Assembly (NCBI GenBank): GCA_006969625.1
Contig: CP030885.1
Coordinates: 682,001 to 746,000, forward strand
Length of the DNA stretch: 64,000 bases
Origin: Rhodospirillaceae bacterium
GTDB taxonomy: Bacteria > Pseudomonadota > Alphaproteobacteria > Kiloniellales > DSM-21159
Direction: 5' to 3'
In this document: positions 1 through 8,419 of the stretch, in pieces
How positions within the stretch are numbered: position 1 is the first letter of the stretch
Layout: each line of letters begins with the position of its first letter
Notes under the pieces: generated by a model
Database searches by the model: none
The model's input: the letters and a program-made list of their open reading frames with translations, nothing else
Told to the model about the DNA's origin: nothing
Translations under genes and position numbers: made by a program

Positions 1-396
1 CTCGCCAACCTGGCGCTGGGCGGGCTGAGCGGCAACCCGAACTGGCCGCTGCAGCCCTCCGTCTTCGCGCTCGGCGTCGCCAACGGCTGCTTTGCGGTCG
101 CCGCCATCGGCTCGATGATGTCGCTTGCCACCGCCGGCGAGGGCGCGCGCGAGGGCACGCGCATGGGGCTGTGGGGCGCGGCCCAGGCGGTCGCCTTCGG
201 GCTCGGCGGCTTCCTCGGCACCGCGGCGATCGACCTGGCCCGGGCGCTGATCGACTCGCTTGCCGCCGCCTATGCCACGGTCTTCATCGCCGAAGGCCTG
301 ATGTTCCTGGTCGCGGCGCACCTGGCGCTCGGCCTCACCCGCAAGACCGACCTGAACCTGAAGACCGCCCGCGTGAGCATGCCGGCCGCCGGCTGA
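1..396 (+). CDS. PucC/LhaA-type major facilitator protein, 3' end only
   Basis: The window opens inside this gene, and about 131 C-terminal codons are present. They encode hydrophobic, glycine/alanine-rich membrane segments separated by a short basic loop (GAREGTRMGLWGAAQA), then a tail ending in TRKTDLNLKTARVSMPAAG. PucC, LhaA and the protein usually encoded between bchG and bchP belong to the BCH branch of the major facilitator family and help assemble light-harvesting complexes or handle bacteriochlorophyll in the inner membrane. The assignment rests on the membrane character, the GAREGTRMGLWGAAQA loop and the immediate downstream bchP (41 bp gap, same strand). The substrate is not proven for the family. 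The 5' half lies outside the window, so length cannot be compared. Confidence 0.7.
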   Translation, partial: LANLALGGLSGNPNWPLQPSVFALGVANGCFAVAAIGSMMSLATAGEGAREGTRMGLWGAAQAVAFGLGGFLGTAAIDLARALIDSLAAAYATVFIAEGLMFLVAAHLALGLTRKTDLNLKTARVSMPAAG

Positions 397-436
397 GCCA
401 TGCCTCGGCCGCGGGCCGAAAGGGACGAAGACGACC

Positions 437-1669
437 ATGGGCCAGACCATCCGCACTCCCGAGGAGCGTCCGCTCGAGACCTACGACGCGATCGTCGTCG
501 GCGGCGGACCCTGTGGCGCCACCGCCGCCAGCGAGCTCGCCCGCGCCGGCCGCAGCGTGCTGCTGCTCGACCGCGCCGGCCGCATCAAGCCCTGCGGCGG
601 AGCGGTGCCGCCGCGCCTGATCCGCGACTTCCAGATCCCCAACCACCTGCTGAAGGCGCGCATCACGAAGGCGCGCATGATCTCGCCGACCGACAAGGCC
701 GTCGACATGCCGATCGAGGGCGGCTACGTCGGCATGGTCGACCGCTGCGAGTTCGACGAGTGGCTGCGCGAGCGCGCCGCGCGCGACGGTGCAGTGCGCA
801 AGACCGGCAGCTTCGAGCGCCTGGAGCGCGACGCCGAGGGTACGGCGGTGATCTGCTATCGCCCCGGCCCGGCGCCGGGTGCCAAGGAGGAGCACAGGGT
901 ACGCGCGCGCATGGTGATCGCCGCCGACGGCGCGCGCTCGCAGGTCGCCAAGCAGGCCGGCATTCCGGGTGCCGAGAGCGTGCCCTGCGTCTTCGCCTAC
1001 CACGAGATCGTCCAGTCGCCGCGGAGCCAGGGCGAGGCCTTCGAGGCCGACCGCTGCGACGTCTACTACCAGGGCAAGCTCTCGCCCGACTTCTATGCCT
1101 GGGTCTTCCCGCACGGGGAATCGACCAGCGTCGGGGTCGGCTCGGCCAACAAGGGTTTCTCGCTGCGCGGGGCGGTCGGCGCTCTGCGCGGGGCGACCGG
1201 CATGGACGCCAGCGCCACGATCCGGCGCGAGGGCGCGCCGATCCCGCTGAAGCCGCTCAAGCGCTGGGACAACGGCCGCGACGTGCTGACCGCCGGCGAT
1301 GCCGCCGGCATCGTCGCGCCGGCTTCGGGCGAAGGGATCTACTACGCCATGCTCGGCGGGCAACTGGCGGCCGAGGCGGTGGACAAGGCGCTCGCCACCG
1401 CCAATCCCAAGGTCCTGGCGAGCGCCCGCAAGCGCTTCATGCGCGAGCACGGGCGCGTCTTCTGGGTGCTCGGGATGATGCAGAAGTTCTGGTACTGCAG
1501 CGACAGGCGGCGCGAGCGCTTCGTCAAGATTTGCGAGGATCCGGACGTCCAATACCTGACCTGGCAGGCCTACATGGAGAAGAAGCTGGTGCGCGCCCGC
1601 CCGATGGCGCACGTCCGCATCTTCCTCAAGGACATGGCGCACCTGCTGCGGGTCGCCTCGCCGTCATGA
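437..1669 (+). CDS. bchP: Geranylgeranyl diphosphate/bacteriochlorophyll reductase BchP
   Basis: 410 residues, the usual length for BchP/ChlP. The enzyme reduces the geranylgeranyl tail of bacteriochlorophyll (or the diphosphate) to phytyl with NADPH as the last pigment step. An N-terminal FAD dinucleotide fold is visible (VVGGGPCGATAA, residues 20-31) followed by the family-typical RIKPCGGAVPP segment (residues 49-59). A second FAD-contacting block, TAGDAAGIVAPASGEGIYYA, lies near residues 284-303. The ATG at 437 follows an AGGGACGAAGACG-like leader. The stop overlaps the tspO start (ATGA at 1666-1669), which indicates translational coupling. Its position after a PucC-type gene is the standard photosynthesis-cluster order. 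The family call is secure. Confidence 0.93.
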   Translation: MGQTIRTPEERPLETYDAIVVGGGPCGATAASELARAGRSVLLLDRAGRIKPCGGAVPPRLIRDFQIPNHLLKARITKARMISPTDKAVDMPIEGGYVGMVDRCEFDEWLRERAARDGAVRKTGSFERLERDAEGTAVICYRPGPAPGAKEEHRVRARMVIAADGARSQVAKQAGIPGAESVPCVFAYHEIVQSPRSQGEAFEADRCDVYYQGKLSPDFYAWVFPHGESTSVGVGSANKGFSLRGAVGALRGATGMDASATIRREGAPIPLKPLKRWDNGRDVLTAGDAAGIVAPASGEGIYYAMLGGQLAAEAVDKALATANPKVLASARKRFMREHGRVFWVLGMMQKFWYCSDRRRERFVKICEDPDVQYLTWQAYMEKKLVRARPMAHVRIFLKDMAHLLRVASPS

Positions 1670-2181
1670 CGGGGCGCAACCCGCCGCTGCCGGCCGCGCA
1701 GCCGGACCACAGGCTGCTGCCGGTGGCGCTGGCCGCTGCCGTTGCCCTGCTGGTCGGCACGCTGGGCGGCACGGTCAGCGACGTCGGGCCCTGGTACCAG
1801 TCGCTGGCGCAGCCGGCGCTGAAGCCGCCGGACTGGGCCTTCGCGCCGATCTGGACGCTGGTCTACGCGCTCGCCGCGCTGTCGGCGGCCACGGCCTGGC
1901 GCATGGCGCCCGGCCGTGGCGCGCGCGACGCGGTGATCCTGCTGTTCACCATGAACGGCTTTCTCAACATCGTCTGGTCGGCGCTGTTCTTCACCTTCCG
2001 CCGGCCCGACTGGGCGCTGTTCGAGGTGGTCTTCCTCTGGGCCTCGATCGTCCTTCTGATCCTCGTGCTGCAGCGCTTCGCCCGCCCGGCCGCGTGGCTG
2101 CTGGTGCCCTATCTCGCCTGGGTCACCCTGGCCGCCTGGCTCAACCTCGAGGTCGTGCGCCTGAACGGGCCCTTCGGCTGA
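1666..2181 (+). CDS. tspO: TspO/MBR family tryptophan-rich sensory protein
   Basis: 171 residues with five predicted membrane helices. Family motifs are WYQSLAQPALKPPDWAF (about residues 45-61), MNGFLNIVWSALFF (about 97-110) and YLAWVTLAAWLNLEVVRLN near the end. TspO binds porphyrins and sterol-like ligands in the outer or inner membrane, and in Rhodobacter it down-regulates photosynthesis genes in response to oxygen, probably through tetrapyrrole export or turnover. The ATG at 1666 overlaps the bchP stop by 4 nt, so the two are probably one transcript. This placement directly after bchP suits control of bacteriochlorophyll intermediates. The N-terminus is about 15 residues longer than in many homologues. 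Confidence 0.9.
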   Translation: MTGRNPPLPAAQPDHRLLPVALAAAVALLVGTLGGTVSDVGPWYQSLAQPALKPPDWAFAPIWTLVYALAALSAATAWRMAPGRGARDAVILLFTMNGFLNIVWSALFFTFRRPDWALFEVVFLWASIVLLILVLQRFARPAAWLLVPYLAWVTLAAWLNLEVVRLNGPFG

Positions 2182-2220
2182 CCCTCCCCGCCACGAGGTA
2201 ACGGCCAGGCGACGCCGTGT

Positions 2221-2264
2221 CCGTCCGGGGCGAGGCCGACGCCCCGCCTGCGCCTGACGGACGG
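2221..2264. terminator. Nested inverted repeat between convergent genes
   Basis: Between the convergent tspO and amidohydrolase genes there is CCGTCC-GGGGCG, a 7-nt loop, CGCCCC, then GGACGG. The inner stem is 6 bp (2227-2232 with 2240-2245) and the outer arms are 2221-2226 and 2259-2264. There is no U-run, so intrinsic termination is uncertain; the convergent location is the main support. Confidence 0.3.
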
Positions 2265-2325
2265 CGGCTCGACCGCGCCAGTGTCGCCAGGTTCGGCTGG
2301 CGGCTGGGCGATGCGTCGATGGTCC

Positions 2326-3258
2326 TCAGCAGGCTGCGAGTCCGCCGCCGTCGAAGCCGTAGAGCCGGGCTGGGGTCGTGCGCAGAATGGCCGCGCGGTC
2401 CCCCGCCGCCACCGCGTCGAGCACCTCGTGCAGCGCCGCGCGGTAGCTGCGGCCTTCCTCGAAGCGGGTCCAGGGCCAGTCGCTGCCCCATAGCAGCCGT
2501 TCGGCGCCCAACAGCTCCAGCAGGTGGTGGACGTAAGGCCGCAGGTCCGTCGCCCCGAAGCGATAGCCGCCGGAAAGCTTGACGAAGACGTCGCCGTCCT
2601 GCGCCGCCGCCGCCAGCGCGCGCCAGGTGGCGTCGCCCGCGTCGAAGGGATGGCCGGGCAGGCCGAAGTGGTCGACGACGACCGGCAGTCCGGCGGCAAG
2701 CAGCGGCGGCAGAACCGCGGACAGGCGTGCCCCCTCGACCTGAACCTCGACGTGCCAGCCGGCAATGCGCAGACGCTCGAGAAAGGCACGCGCGCCTGGC
2801 TGGCCCAGGTCCGGGGCCGGCCGGCCGATCAGGTTGAGCCGATGCCCTGCGACGCCGGCGTTACGCATCGCCGCCAGGGTATGCGTCGGGGCGGTCTCCT
2901 CGACCACGGCGACGCCGCGCAAGCGCTCCGGCGCCATCGCCAAGGCCGAGAGAAGCTGGCTGTTGTCGGTGCCCAGGAAGCTCGGCTGGACCAGCACCGC
3001 GCGCGAGATCCCATGCCCGGCCGTCAGCGCGAGGAGATCCGCCAGGGGGGCGTCCCTGCACGGCGTATAGCGGCGGTCCGGCGCGAGAGCGCGAAGCTCC
3101 GCACCGCGCACGAAGACGTGCACGTGCGCGTCGCAGGCGCCGATTGCCGCCGCCCGATGCGCTTCGGCCGGCTTTGGATCCTGCCCGCAGCCCGATCCGA
3201 CGGACTGCCCTGACGACGGCGCGCTTGACAAAGGTCGCTGGCTCCCACCAAAGTTCAC
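2326..3258 (-). CDS. Amidohydrolase-2 family metal-dependent hydrolase
   Basis: Up to 310 residues. The first beta strand carries the metal motif CDAHVHVF (about residues 43-50). A central WHVEVQVEG segment, VVDHFGLPGHP, and a C-terminal ERLLWGSDWPWT supply the remaining metal and catalytic positions. This pattern is typical of the amidohydrolase-2 / 2-pyrone-4,6-dicarboxylate lactonase-like group, which hydrolyses lactones or decarboxylates small acids. The first 40 residues look non-conserved. The GTG at 3258 lies at the edge of the palindromic operator, and a TTG at codon 10 (3231) is an alternative start. It diverges from a GntR regulator and a TRAP transporter, which suggests it processes the imported organic acid. 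The substrate is unknown. Confidence 0.8.
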   Translation of the reverse strand: MNFGGSQRPLSSAPSSGQSVGSGCGQDPKPAEAHRAAAIGACDAHVHVFVRGAELRALAPDRRYTPCRDAPLADLLALTAGHGISRAVLVQPSFLGTDNSQLLSALAMAPERLRGVAVVEETAPTHTLAAMRNAGVAGHRLNLIGRPAPDLGQPGARAFLERLRIAGWHVEVQVEGARLSAVLPPLLAAGLPVVVDHFGLPGHPFDAGDATWRALAAAAQDGDVFVKLSGGYRFGATDLRPYVHHLLELLGAERLLWGSDWPWTRFEEGRSYRAALHEVLDAVAAGDRAAILRTTPARLYGFDGGGLAAC

Positions 3259-3277
3259 TAGTCTTATAGAGGACTAG
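3258..3277. promoter_or_regulatory. Palindromic operator, probable GntR-family binding site
   Basis: CTAGTC and GACTAG form perfect 6-bp arms around an 8-bp AT-rich centre (TTATAGAG). The site lies in the 23-bp gap between the divergent amidohydrolase and GntR genes. Its location and symmetry fit a GntR autoregulatory operator that would control both transcription units. Binding is inferred from position only. Confidence 0.6.
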
Positions 3278-3281
3278 AGAT

Positions 3282-4037
3282 TTGCAGGTTTCGCTCGCTG
3301 AGACAATCCAGCCTTTGGCACCCGACAGTCGGCTGCCGCGTTATCAGCAGCTCCGCGACCGGCTGGCCGCGCTGATCGCGGATGGGACCCTGCGGCCCGG
3401 CGAGGCGCTGCCGTCGGAAACGGCGATCGCCGCCGACCATGGCCTTGCGCCGGGCACGGTGCGCAAGGCCATCGATCTGCTGGAGCAGGCCGGTCTTGTC
3501 GAACGCCAGCAGGGCCGCGGCACCTTCGTGCGGCGCGCCGACTTCGCCCACTCGCTGTTCCGTTTCTTTCGCCACACCGGCCCCGACGGCGCGGTCCTCA
3601 AGCCGGAGGGCCGCTTGCTGTCGCGCCGCCGTCAGCGCGCCGGCAAGACGGAGGCGGCAAGACTGGCGGTCGCGCCGGGGACCGAGCTGCTGCACCTGCG
3701 TCGCCTGCGCCTCGCCGGCGGCCGGCCGCTGCTCTATGAACGGATCTGGCTGGAGGCGGCGCGCTTCGCACCGCTGGCGGAGCTGCCGCTCGCTGAGTGG
3801 GACGACCTGCTCTATCCGCTCTACGAGCGCGCCTGCGGGCGGCTCGTCGCCCGCGCGCGCGACACCCTGGGCACCGCGCGCGCCGACCGCGAGACGGCGC
3901 GCATGCTGGGCGTCGAACCGGGCGAGGTGGTGATCGAGATCGCCCGCGTCGCCTTCGGCTACGACGGCCGGCCGCTGGAGTACCGGGTGTCGCGCGGACC
4001 GGCGGAGGCCTTCAGTTACAGCGTCGAAATACGCTGA
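3282..4037 (+). CDS. GntR/HutC-type transcriptional regulator with UTRA domain
   Basis: 251 residues. The N-terminal winged helix-turn-helix (about residues 18-82) shows the classical LPRYQQLRDRLAALIADGTL, LPSETAIAADHGLAPGTVRKAI and GLVERQQGRGTFV blocks. The remainder (about 95-245) is a UTRA effector domain of the HutC subfamily, which binds small carboxylates or sugars. The start is TTG at 3282, immediately after the palindrome; no better start is available without losing the N-terminal helix. It lies 43 bp upstream of the TRAP dctP-like gene on the same strand and diverges from the amidohydrolase. It is therefore the likely local repressor of transport and catabolism. Confidence 0.88.
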   Translation: MQVSLAETIQPLAPDSRLPRYQQLRDRLAALIADGTLRPGEALPSETAIAADHGLAPGTVRKAIDLLEQAGLVERQQGRGTFVRRADFAHSLFRFFRHTGPDGAVLKPEGRLLSRRRQRAGKTEAARLAVAPGTELLHLRRLRLAGGRPLLYERIWLEAARFAPLAELPLAEWDDLLYPLYERACGRLVARARDTLGTARADRETARMLGVEPGEVVIEIARVAFGYDGRPLEYRVSRGPAEAFSYSVEIR

Positions 4038-4080
4038 GCCAGCCGGCTCGGCCAACGAGGACACGAAGGGAGGAATCCGG

Positions 4081-5073
4081 ATGACATCGAAATCGCGTTC
4101 CGTCGCACTCGCCGCAGCCGTCTCTGCCACCCTGCTCGCCGTCGCCACCGCGGCTGCGGCCGAGCCGCGCGAGGTACGCATCGCCAGCCACGTCTCGGAG
4201 CTGGCCCCGCTGCACGCGCAGTCGCAGCTCTTCGCCGAGAAGATCGAGGAGCGCCTGCCCGGGCAGTTCGAGTTCAAGCTCTTTCCCGGCGGGCAGCTCG
4301 GCAAGGAAAGTGCGCTGATCGACAACGTGCAGCTCGGCACCATCGAGATGATCAACGTCGCCTCCGGCGTGCTGAAGGTCGACGCCAAGCTCGGCGTGTT
4401 CGACCTGCCCTGGCTGTTCTCCAGCCGCGACCACGTTCGCGCCGCCATGGCCGCCGGCCTGGAGGCGGAGATCCGCACGCGCGTCGAAGACCGGGCCGGC
4501 GTCAAGGTGGTCGGCGTCTACGAGAACGGCTTCCGCCACGTCATCAATTCCCAGCGGCCGATCGCCACGCCGGCCGACCTGGAGGGCATGAAGGTGCGCA
4601 TCTCCGGCGGCAAGTTCCGCCAGGACGTCTTCGCCTCGCTCGGCGCCGTGCCGGCCAAGGTGGCCTGGGGCGAGACCTTCACGGCGATGCAGACCGGCGT
4701 GGTCGACGGTGCGGAGGCGGCGATCTACGGCTTCTACGGCCAGAGGATGCACGAGGTGCAGGACTACCTGTCGCTGACCAGCCACGTCTACACGCCCAGC
4801 TTCCTGCTCGCCTCCGAGTCGTTCTGGGACAGCCTGAGCGAGGAGCAACAGAGCGTCTTCGCCGAAGTCGGCCGCGAGATCACCGCCCAGGCCTATGCCC
4901 AGGCGGCCGAGATGGAAGCCCGCTACCTCGAGGAGATGCGCGCGGCGCTGGCCGTCAACGAGGTCGACCTGGAGGCCTTCCAGGCGGCGGTCGCCGGCGT
5001 CTACGAAAGCTACACCGAGGCGCACGGAACCGCCTGGCTCGAGCTGGTGAACGGCAGCCGGCCGGGTAGCTGA
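4081..5073 (+). CDS. TRAP transporter periplasmic solute-binding protein (DctP family)
   Basis: 330 residues, normal for DctP. A signal peptide is clear (basic MTSKSRS, hydrophobic alanine/leucine core, cleavage near residue 27 before EPREV). The mature part begins VRIASHVSELAPLHAQS and contains LFPGGQLGKE, then LEGMKVRISGG, whose arginine is the conserved carboxylate-binding residue of the family, and MQTGVVDGAEAA. It captures an organic acid in the periplasm for the DctQM membrane complex. A good Shine-Dalgarno sequence (GGGAGGAATCCGG) precedes ATG 4081. It is first in a dctPQM operon downstream of gntR. The ligand cannot be read from the sequence. Confidence 0.92.
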   Translation: MTSKSRSVALAAAVSATLLAVATAAAAEPREVRIASHVSELAPLHAQSQLFAEKIEERLPGQFEFKLFPGGQLGKESALIDNVQLGTIEMINVASGVLKVDAKLGVFDLPWLFSSRDHVRAAMAAGLEAEIRTRVEDRAGVKVVGVYENGFRHVINSQRPIATPADLEGMKVRISGGKFRQDVFASLGAVPAKVAWGETFTAMQTGVVDGAEAAIYGFYGQRMHEVQDYLSLTSHVYTPSFLLASESFWDSLSEEQQSVFAEVGREITAQAYAQAAEMEARYLEEMRAALAVNEVDLEAFQAAVAGVYESYTEAHGTAWLELVNGSRPGS

Positions 5074-5102
5074 CCGAGACGCCGGGCGCTGCGGTTTCCC
5101 GC

Positions 5103-5567
5103 ATGCTGAAAGTGATCGATCGCAGCGTCGCCGCGGTCGCAGCGCTTCTGGTCGCTGCGACCGCGGTGGCCGTCTGCCTCAACGTCTTCTTCCGCTACGT
5201 GCTGGAATCCGGACTGGTCTGGGCCGACGAGATCCCCGGCTTCCTGCTGGTCTGGATCGCCTTTCTTGGCGCCTACCTGGCGATCCGCCGCGAAGGCCAC
5301 ATCGCCTTCGACCTGCTGGTGGCCAAGCTGCCGCCGCGTCCGCGCGCGGTCCTGCAGACCCTGATCGACCTGCTGGTCGTCGGCTTCCTGGTGCTGCTGG
5401 TGAGGACCTCCGTGGAGATGATCGCGCGCGTCGGCGGCCGCGAGATCGAGACCGCGCCGATCCCGCAGGGCGTCTTCATGGCGATCCTGCCGATCGCCGG
5501 CATGCTGATGATCGTCGGCCTGGCCGTACGGATCGTCGCGCGGTGGCGGAGGGCGCCATGGCGCTAG
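5103..5567 (+). CDS. TRAP transporter small membrane subunit (DctQ family)
   Basis: 154 residues with four predicted transmembrane helices. Characteristic segments are CLNVFFRYVLESGLVWADEIPGF and WIAFLGAYLAIRREGHIAFD, which match the DctQ signature region around helices 1-2. DctQ pairs with DctM to form the inner-membrane TRAP permease driven by an ion gradient. It starts 30 bp after dctP and overlaps the start of the large subunit gene by 10 nt, which fits co-translation in one operon. Confidence 0.9.
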   Translation: MLKVIDRSVAAVAALLVAATAVAVCLNVFFRYVLESGLVWADEIPGFLLVWIAFLGAYLAIRREGHIAFDLLVAKLPPRPRAVLQTLIDLLVVGFLVLLVRTSVEMIARVGGREIETAPIPQGVFMAILPIAGMLMIVGLAVRIVARWRRAPWR

Positions 5568-6817
5568 GCGTCGTCGCCCTGCTGTTCGGCCTGATCCTCG
5601 TCGGCGTGCCGGTCGGCTTTGCGCTGATGATCACTGCCGCCGGCTCGATGGCGCTGGCCGACATCAACCTGCTGATGCTGCCGGTGCAGCTCTTCTCCGG
5701 CAGCAACTCGCTGATCCTGCTCGCCATCCCGCTGTTCATCCTGATGGGCGAGCTGATGAGCGCGACGACCATCGCGCAGCGCCTGATCGATCTGGCGGCC
5801 GCACTGGTCGGCTGGCTGCGCGGCGGCCTGTCCCACATCAACGTCGTCACCTCGATGTTCATGGCCGAGATGAGCGGCTCGGCGGTGGCGGACGCGGCGG
5901 TGATGTCGAAGATCTTCGTGCCGCAGATGCAGGCGCGCGGCTATCCCAAGGCCTTCGCCGCGGCGATCACGGCGGTTTCTGCGACGCTCGGCATTATCAT
6001 CCCGCCGTCGATCCCGATGGTCCTCTACGGGGTCACCACCAACACCTCGATCCGCGACCTCTTCCTCGCCGGTATCGTGCCGGGTCTTCTGTTGGCCGGC
6101 GCCTTCATGGTCACTGCCTTCGTCTTCGCCGTGCGCCAGGATCATCCGCGCGAGGGCCGCTTCGATCCGCCGGCCCTCGGCCGGGCGTTCCGGCGCGCGG
6201 CGGTTCCGCTGCTGATCCCGATCCTGGTGGTCGGCGGACTGATCGCCGGCATCTACACGCCGACCGAGGCCGCCGGCATCGGCGTGTTCGTCGCGCTGGC
6301 CTTCGGCCTGGCGGTCTCGCGCGACCTGACCTGGCGCCGGCTCGGCGGGATCCTGGTCGACACCGCCCGCCAGACCTCCGTGGTCATGATGATCGTCGCC
6401 GGGTCCGCCGTACTCGGCCAGTACCTCGCCAACGAGCAGCTTCCGCAGCAGATCGCCGCCTCGCTCGGCGGGATCAGCGACCTCTTCGCGGTCGAGCTGC
6501 TGCTGATCAACCTCTTCCTGCTGCTGCTCGGCATGTTCCTGCACGCCAGTGCGGCGATCATCGTCGTGGTGCCGCTGCTGCTGCCGCTCGCCCTGGATCT
6601 CGGCATCGATCCCGTGCACTTCGGCGTGATCGTCTGCCTCAACCTGGGCATCGGGCAGCAGACGCCGCCGGTCGCCAGCGTGATGCTCACCGTCTGCTCG
6701 ACCACCGACCTGAAGATCGAGCAGGTCATGGCCTACGCGAAGTGGTTCCTCGTCGCCATGTTCCTCGTCCTGCTCCTCGTCTCCTTCGTGCCCGCGACCG
6801 CGCTGTGGTGGCGATAG
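5558..6817 (+). CDS. TRAP transporter large permease subunit (DctM family)
   Basis: 419 residues from the ATG at 5558, about 12 hydrophobic helices. DctM hallmarks are IPLFILMGELM, MSGSAVADAAVMSKIFVP, GIIIPPSIPMVLYG and NLGIGQQTPPVASVM. It is the transporting subunit for C4-dicarboxylate-like or related acids. The ATG at 5558 was preferred to a GTG at 5543 because GGCGGAGGG lies just upstream. It overlaps dctQ by 10 nt and closes the gntR-dctPQM cluster. Confidence 0.92.
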   Translation: MALGVVALLFGLILVGVPVGFALMITAAGSMALADINLLMLPVQLFSGSNSLILLAIPLFILMGELMSATTIAQRLIDLAAALVGWLRGGLSHINVVTSMFMAEMSGSAVADAAVMSKIFVPQMQARGYPKAFAAAITAVSATLGIIIPPSIPMVLYGVTTNTSIRDLFLAGIVPGLLLAGAFMVTAFVFAVRQDHPREGRFDPPALGRAFRRAAVPLLIPILVVGGLIAGIYTPTEAAGIGVFVALAFGLAVSRDLTWRRLGGILVDTARQTSVVMMIVAGSAVLGQYLANEQLPQQIAASLGGISDLFAVELLLINLFLLLLGMFLHASAAIIVVVPLLLPLALDLGIDPVHFGVIVCLNLGIGQQTPPVASVMLTVCSTTDLKIEQVMAYAKWFLVAMFLVLLLVSFVPATALWWR

Positions 6818-6918
6818 CGGTCGAAGCGGGGCGGAGGGCGGCGGCGGTCGCGGGAACGTCGGGCGCGGGACGCCGTTGTCGGCTGCGTGTCCCTTCCGCA
6901 CCCGGAGACCTGCCGTCC

Positions 6919-7077
6919 ATGGATATCCTGCGCATCGTCCTGTCCGTCCTGTTGCCGCCGGTGGGGGTTTTCCTGCAGGTCGGCATCGGCCCGCACTTCT
7001 GGCTGAACATCCTCTTGACCCTGCTGGGTTACATTCCCGGTCTGATCCACGCCGTCTGGATCATCGCCAAGCGGTGA
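6919..7077 (+). CDS. YqaE/Pmp3-family small membrane protein
   Basis: 52 residues in two hydrophobic helices, beginning MDILRIVLSVLLPPVGVFLQVG and containing LNILLTLLGYIPGLIHAVWII. This is the UPF0057/Pmp3 signature, a very small inner-membrane protein found in bacteria and plants and linked in some organisms to salt or membrane-potential stress. The start was placed at ATG 6919 because it gives exactly the family length. Its stop overlaps the next gene (GTGA at 7074-7077). Confidence 0.85.
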   Translation: MDILRIVLSVLLPPVGVFLQVGIGPHFWLNILLTLLGYIPGLIHAVWIIAKR

Positions 7078-7448
7078 GCGCCGCTTCCGCCCGAGCGCCC
7101 ACCGACCCCGCGCGGCGGCGGCTGGCGCGTGTCGAGCGGTTGGCCTGGTGGCTCGACGAGGCTTTCGGAGTGCCCGGCACCTCCTGGCGGATCGGCCTCG
7201 ACGGCCTGCTCGGGCTGGCGTTCGGCGCCGGCGATACGCTGACGCTGTTGGCCGGCGGCTACGCCGTCTGGACCGCTGCCCGGCTGCGGGCGCCCAAGGC
7301 GCTGATGGCTCGTATGCTCGGCAACCTGCTGATCGACTATCTGGTCGGCCTGGTGCCTTTGGTCGGCGACCTCTTCGACTTCCGGATCAAGGCGCACCGC
7401 CGCAACGCCGGATTGCTGCGCGCCTGGCTGGAGCGAGGTCAAGGATGA
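7074..7448 (+). CDS. DUF4112 domain membrane protein
   Basis: 124 residues from GTG 7074, which overlaps the preceding stop by 4 nt. The body contains ERLAWWLDEAFGVPGTSWRIGLDGLLGL, a glycine-rich hydrophobic stretch and GNLLIDYLVGLVPLVGDLFDF followed by KAHRRNAGLL. This order (short amphipathic helix, then two membrane segments ending GDxFDxxxKA.RRN) is diagnostic for DUF4112. No function is established. The coupled pmp3-like gene suggests a shared membrane-stress role, which is inference only. Confidence 0.8.
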   Translation: MSAASARAPTDPARRRLARVERLAWWLDEAFGVPGTSWRIGLDGLLGLAFGAGDTLTLLAGGYAVWTAARLRAPKALMARMLGNLLIDYLVGLVPLVGDLFDFRIKAHRRNAGLLRAWLERGQG

Positions 7449-7499
7449 GCCGCCCTTCGGCGTAGCGGCCGGCGCTCGTGCGCGTTACGGTTCGGTCCC

Positions 7500-8303
7500 A
7501 TGGCTCGCCATCGCCCGCCGCGCCTGTCCGACGTGAACCTGCGTCTGAAGGCCGACCGCCACGGCTACGAGAGGGAGCTGGTCGCCTTGCAGGAAGACCT
7601 GCACGGGGTGCAGCGGGCGCTGCGCGCCTCCGGCGGCCGGGCGATCGTCGTGCTCGAGGGCTGGGACGCCGCCGGCAAGGGCGGCGTGATCCGGCGCATG
7701 ACCGCGCGACTCGATCCCCGCGGTCTCAAGGTCTGGCCGATCGGGCCGCCCAGCCGGCAGGAGCTGCGCCATCACTACCTGCACCGCTTCTGGCAGCGGC
7801 TGCCGGAGGAGGGGACGTTGGCGATCTTCGACCGTTCCTGGTACGGGCGCGTCCTCGTCGAGCGGGTCGAGAGCTTGACGCCGAAAAGCGACTGGCAGCG
7901 TGGCTACCGCGAGATCAACTCCTTCGAACGGCTGCTGCGCGACGACGGCGTGCTGCTGACCAAGTTCTTCCTGCATATCTCCGCCGCCGAGCAGCTTCGC
8001 CGCTTCCAGCGCCGCCTGGACGATCCGCACAAGCGCTGGAAGCTGACGGCCGAGGATCTGCGCAACCGCGGCAAGCGAAAGGCCTACGAACAGGCGGTCG
8101 CCGCCATGCTGCGCCACACCTCGACCGCCCACGCGCCCTGGACCCTGATCTCGGCCGAGGACAAGCGCCATGCCCGCCTGGCGATTCTCAGGGCGACGAT
8201 CGCCGCCTTCACGGCGGCCCTGCCGCAGCCGGACCTGCGGATCGATCCCGAGGTCGCACGTCTGTCGCAAGAGGCCGGCCTCGTCCTCCCGAAGTCCTCG
8301 TGA
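7500..8303 (+). CDS. ppk2: Polyphosphate kinase 2 family protein
   Basis: 267 residues, a one-domain PPK2. The P-loop is GWDAAGKGG (residues 54-62), the Walker B region is LAIFDRSWYGR (Asp111), and the lid region contains RFQRRLDDPHKRWKL. PPK2 enzymes transfer phosphate between polyphosphate and nucleoside mono- or diphosphates and serve energy storage and nucleotide regeneration in the cytoplasm. The subclass (NDP- or NMP-phosphorylating) cannot be decided here. ATG 7500 has no strong ribosome site. The gene stands alone between the DUF4112 gene and a Crp/Fnr regulator. Confidence 0.92.
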   Translation: MARHRPPRLSDVNLRLKADRHGYERELVALQEDLHGVQRALRASGGRAIVVLEGWDAAGKGGVIRRMTARLDPRGLKVWPIGPPSRQELRHHYLHRFWQRLPEEGTLAIFDRSWYGRVLVERVESLTPKSDWQRGYREINSFERLLRDDGVLLTKFFLHISAAEQLRRFQRRLDDPHKRWKLTAEDLRNRGKRKAYEQAVAAMLRHTSTAHAPWTLISAEDKRHARLAILRATIAAFTAALPQPDLRIDPEVARLSQEAGLVLPKSS

Positions 8304-8419
8304 ACCGCTGCGTGGCGACGGCCTTCCGCCTGTCGAGTGGCGCGGTCCGAACCCACCGCCTATGCTGAACGCCTGGTGTCGAGGCTGGCTGGGGCGGCAG
8401 GGTGAAGGAGAAGGATCCG

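Noticed and set aside
5564..6901. 445-codon minus-strand frame opposite the DctM gene
   Set aside because: The translation is almost only Arg, Asp, Gln and His, the usual shadow of a membrane-protein gene.
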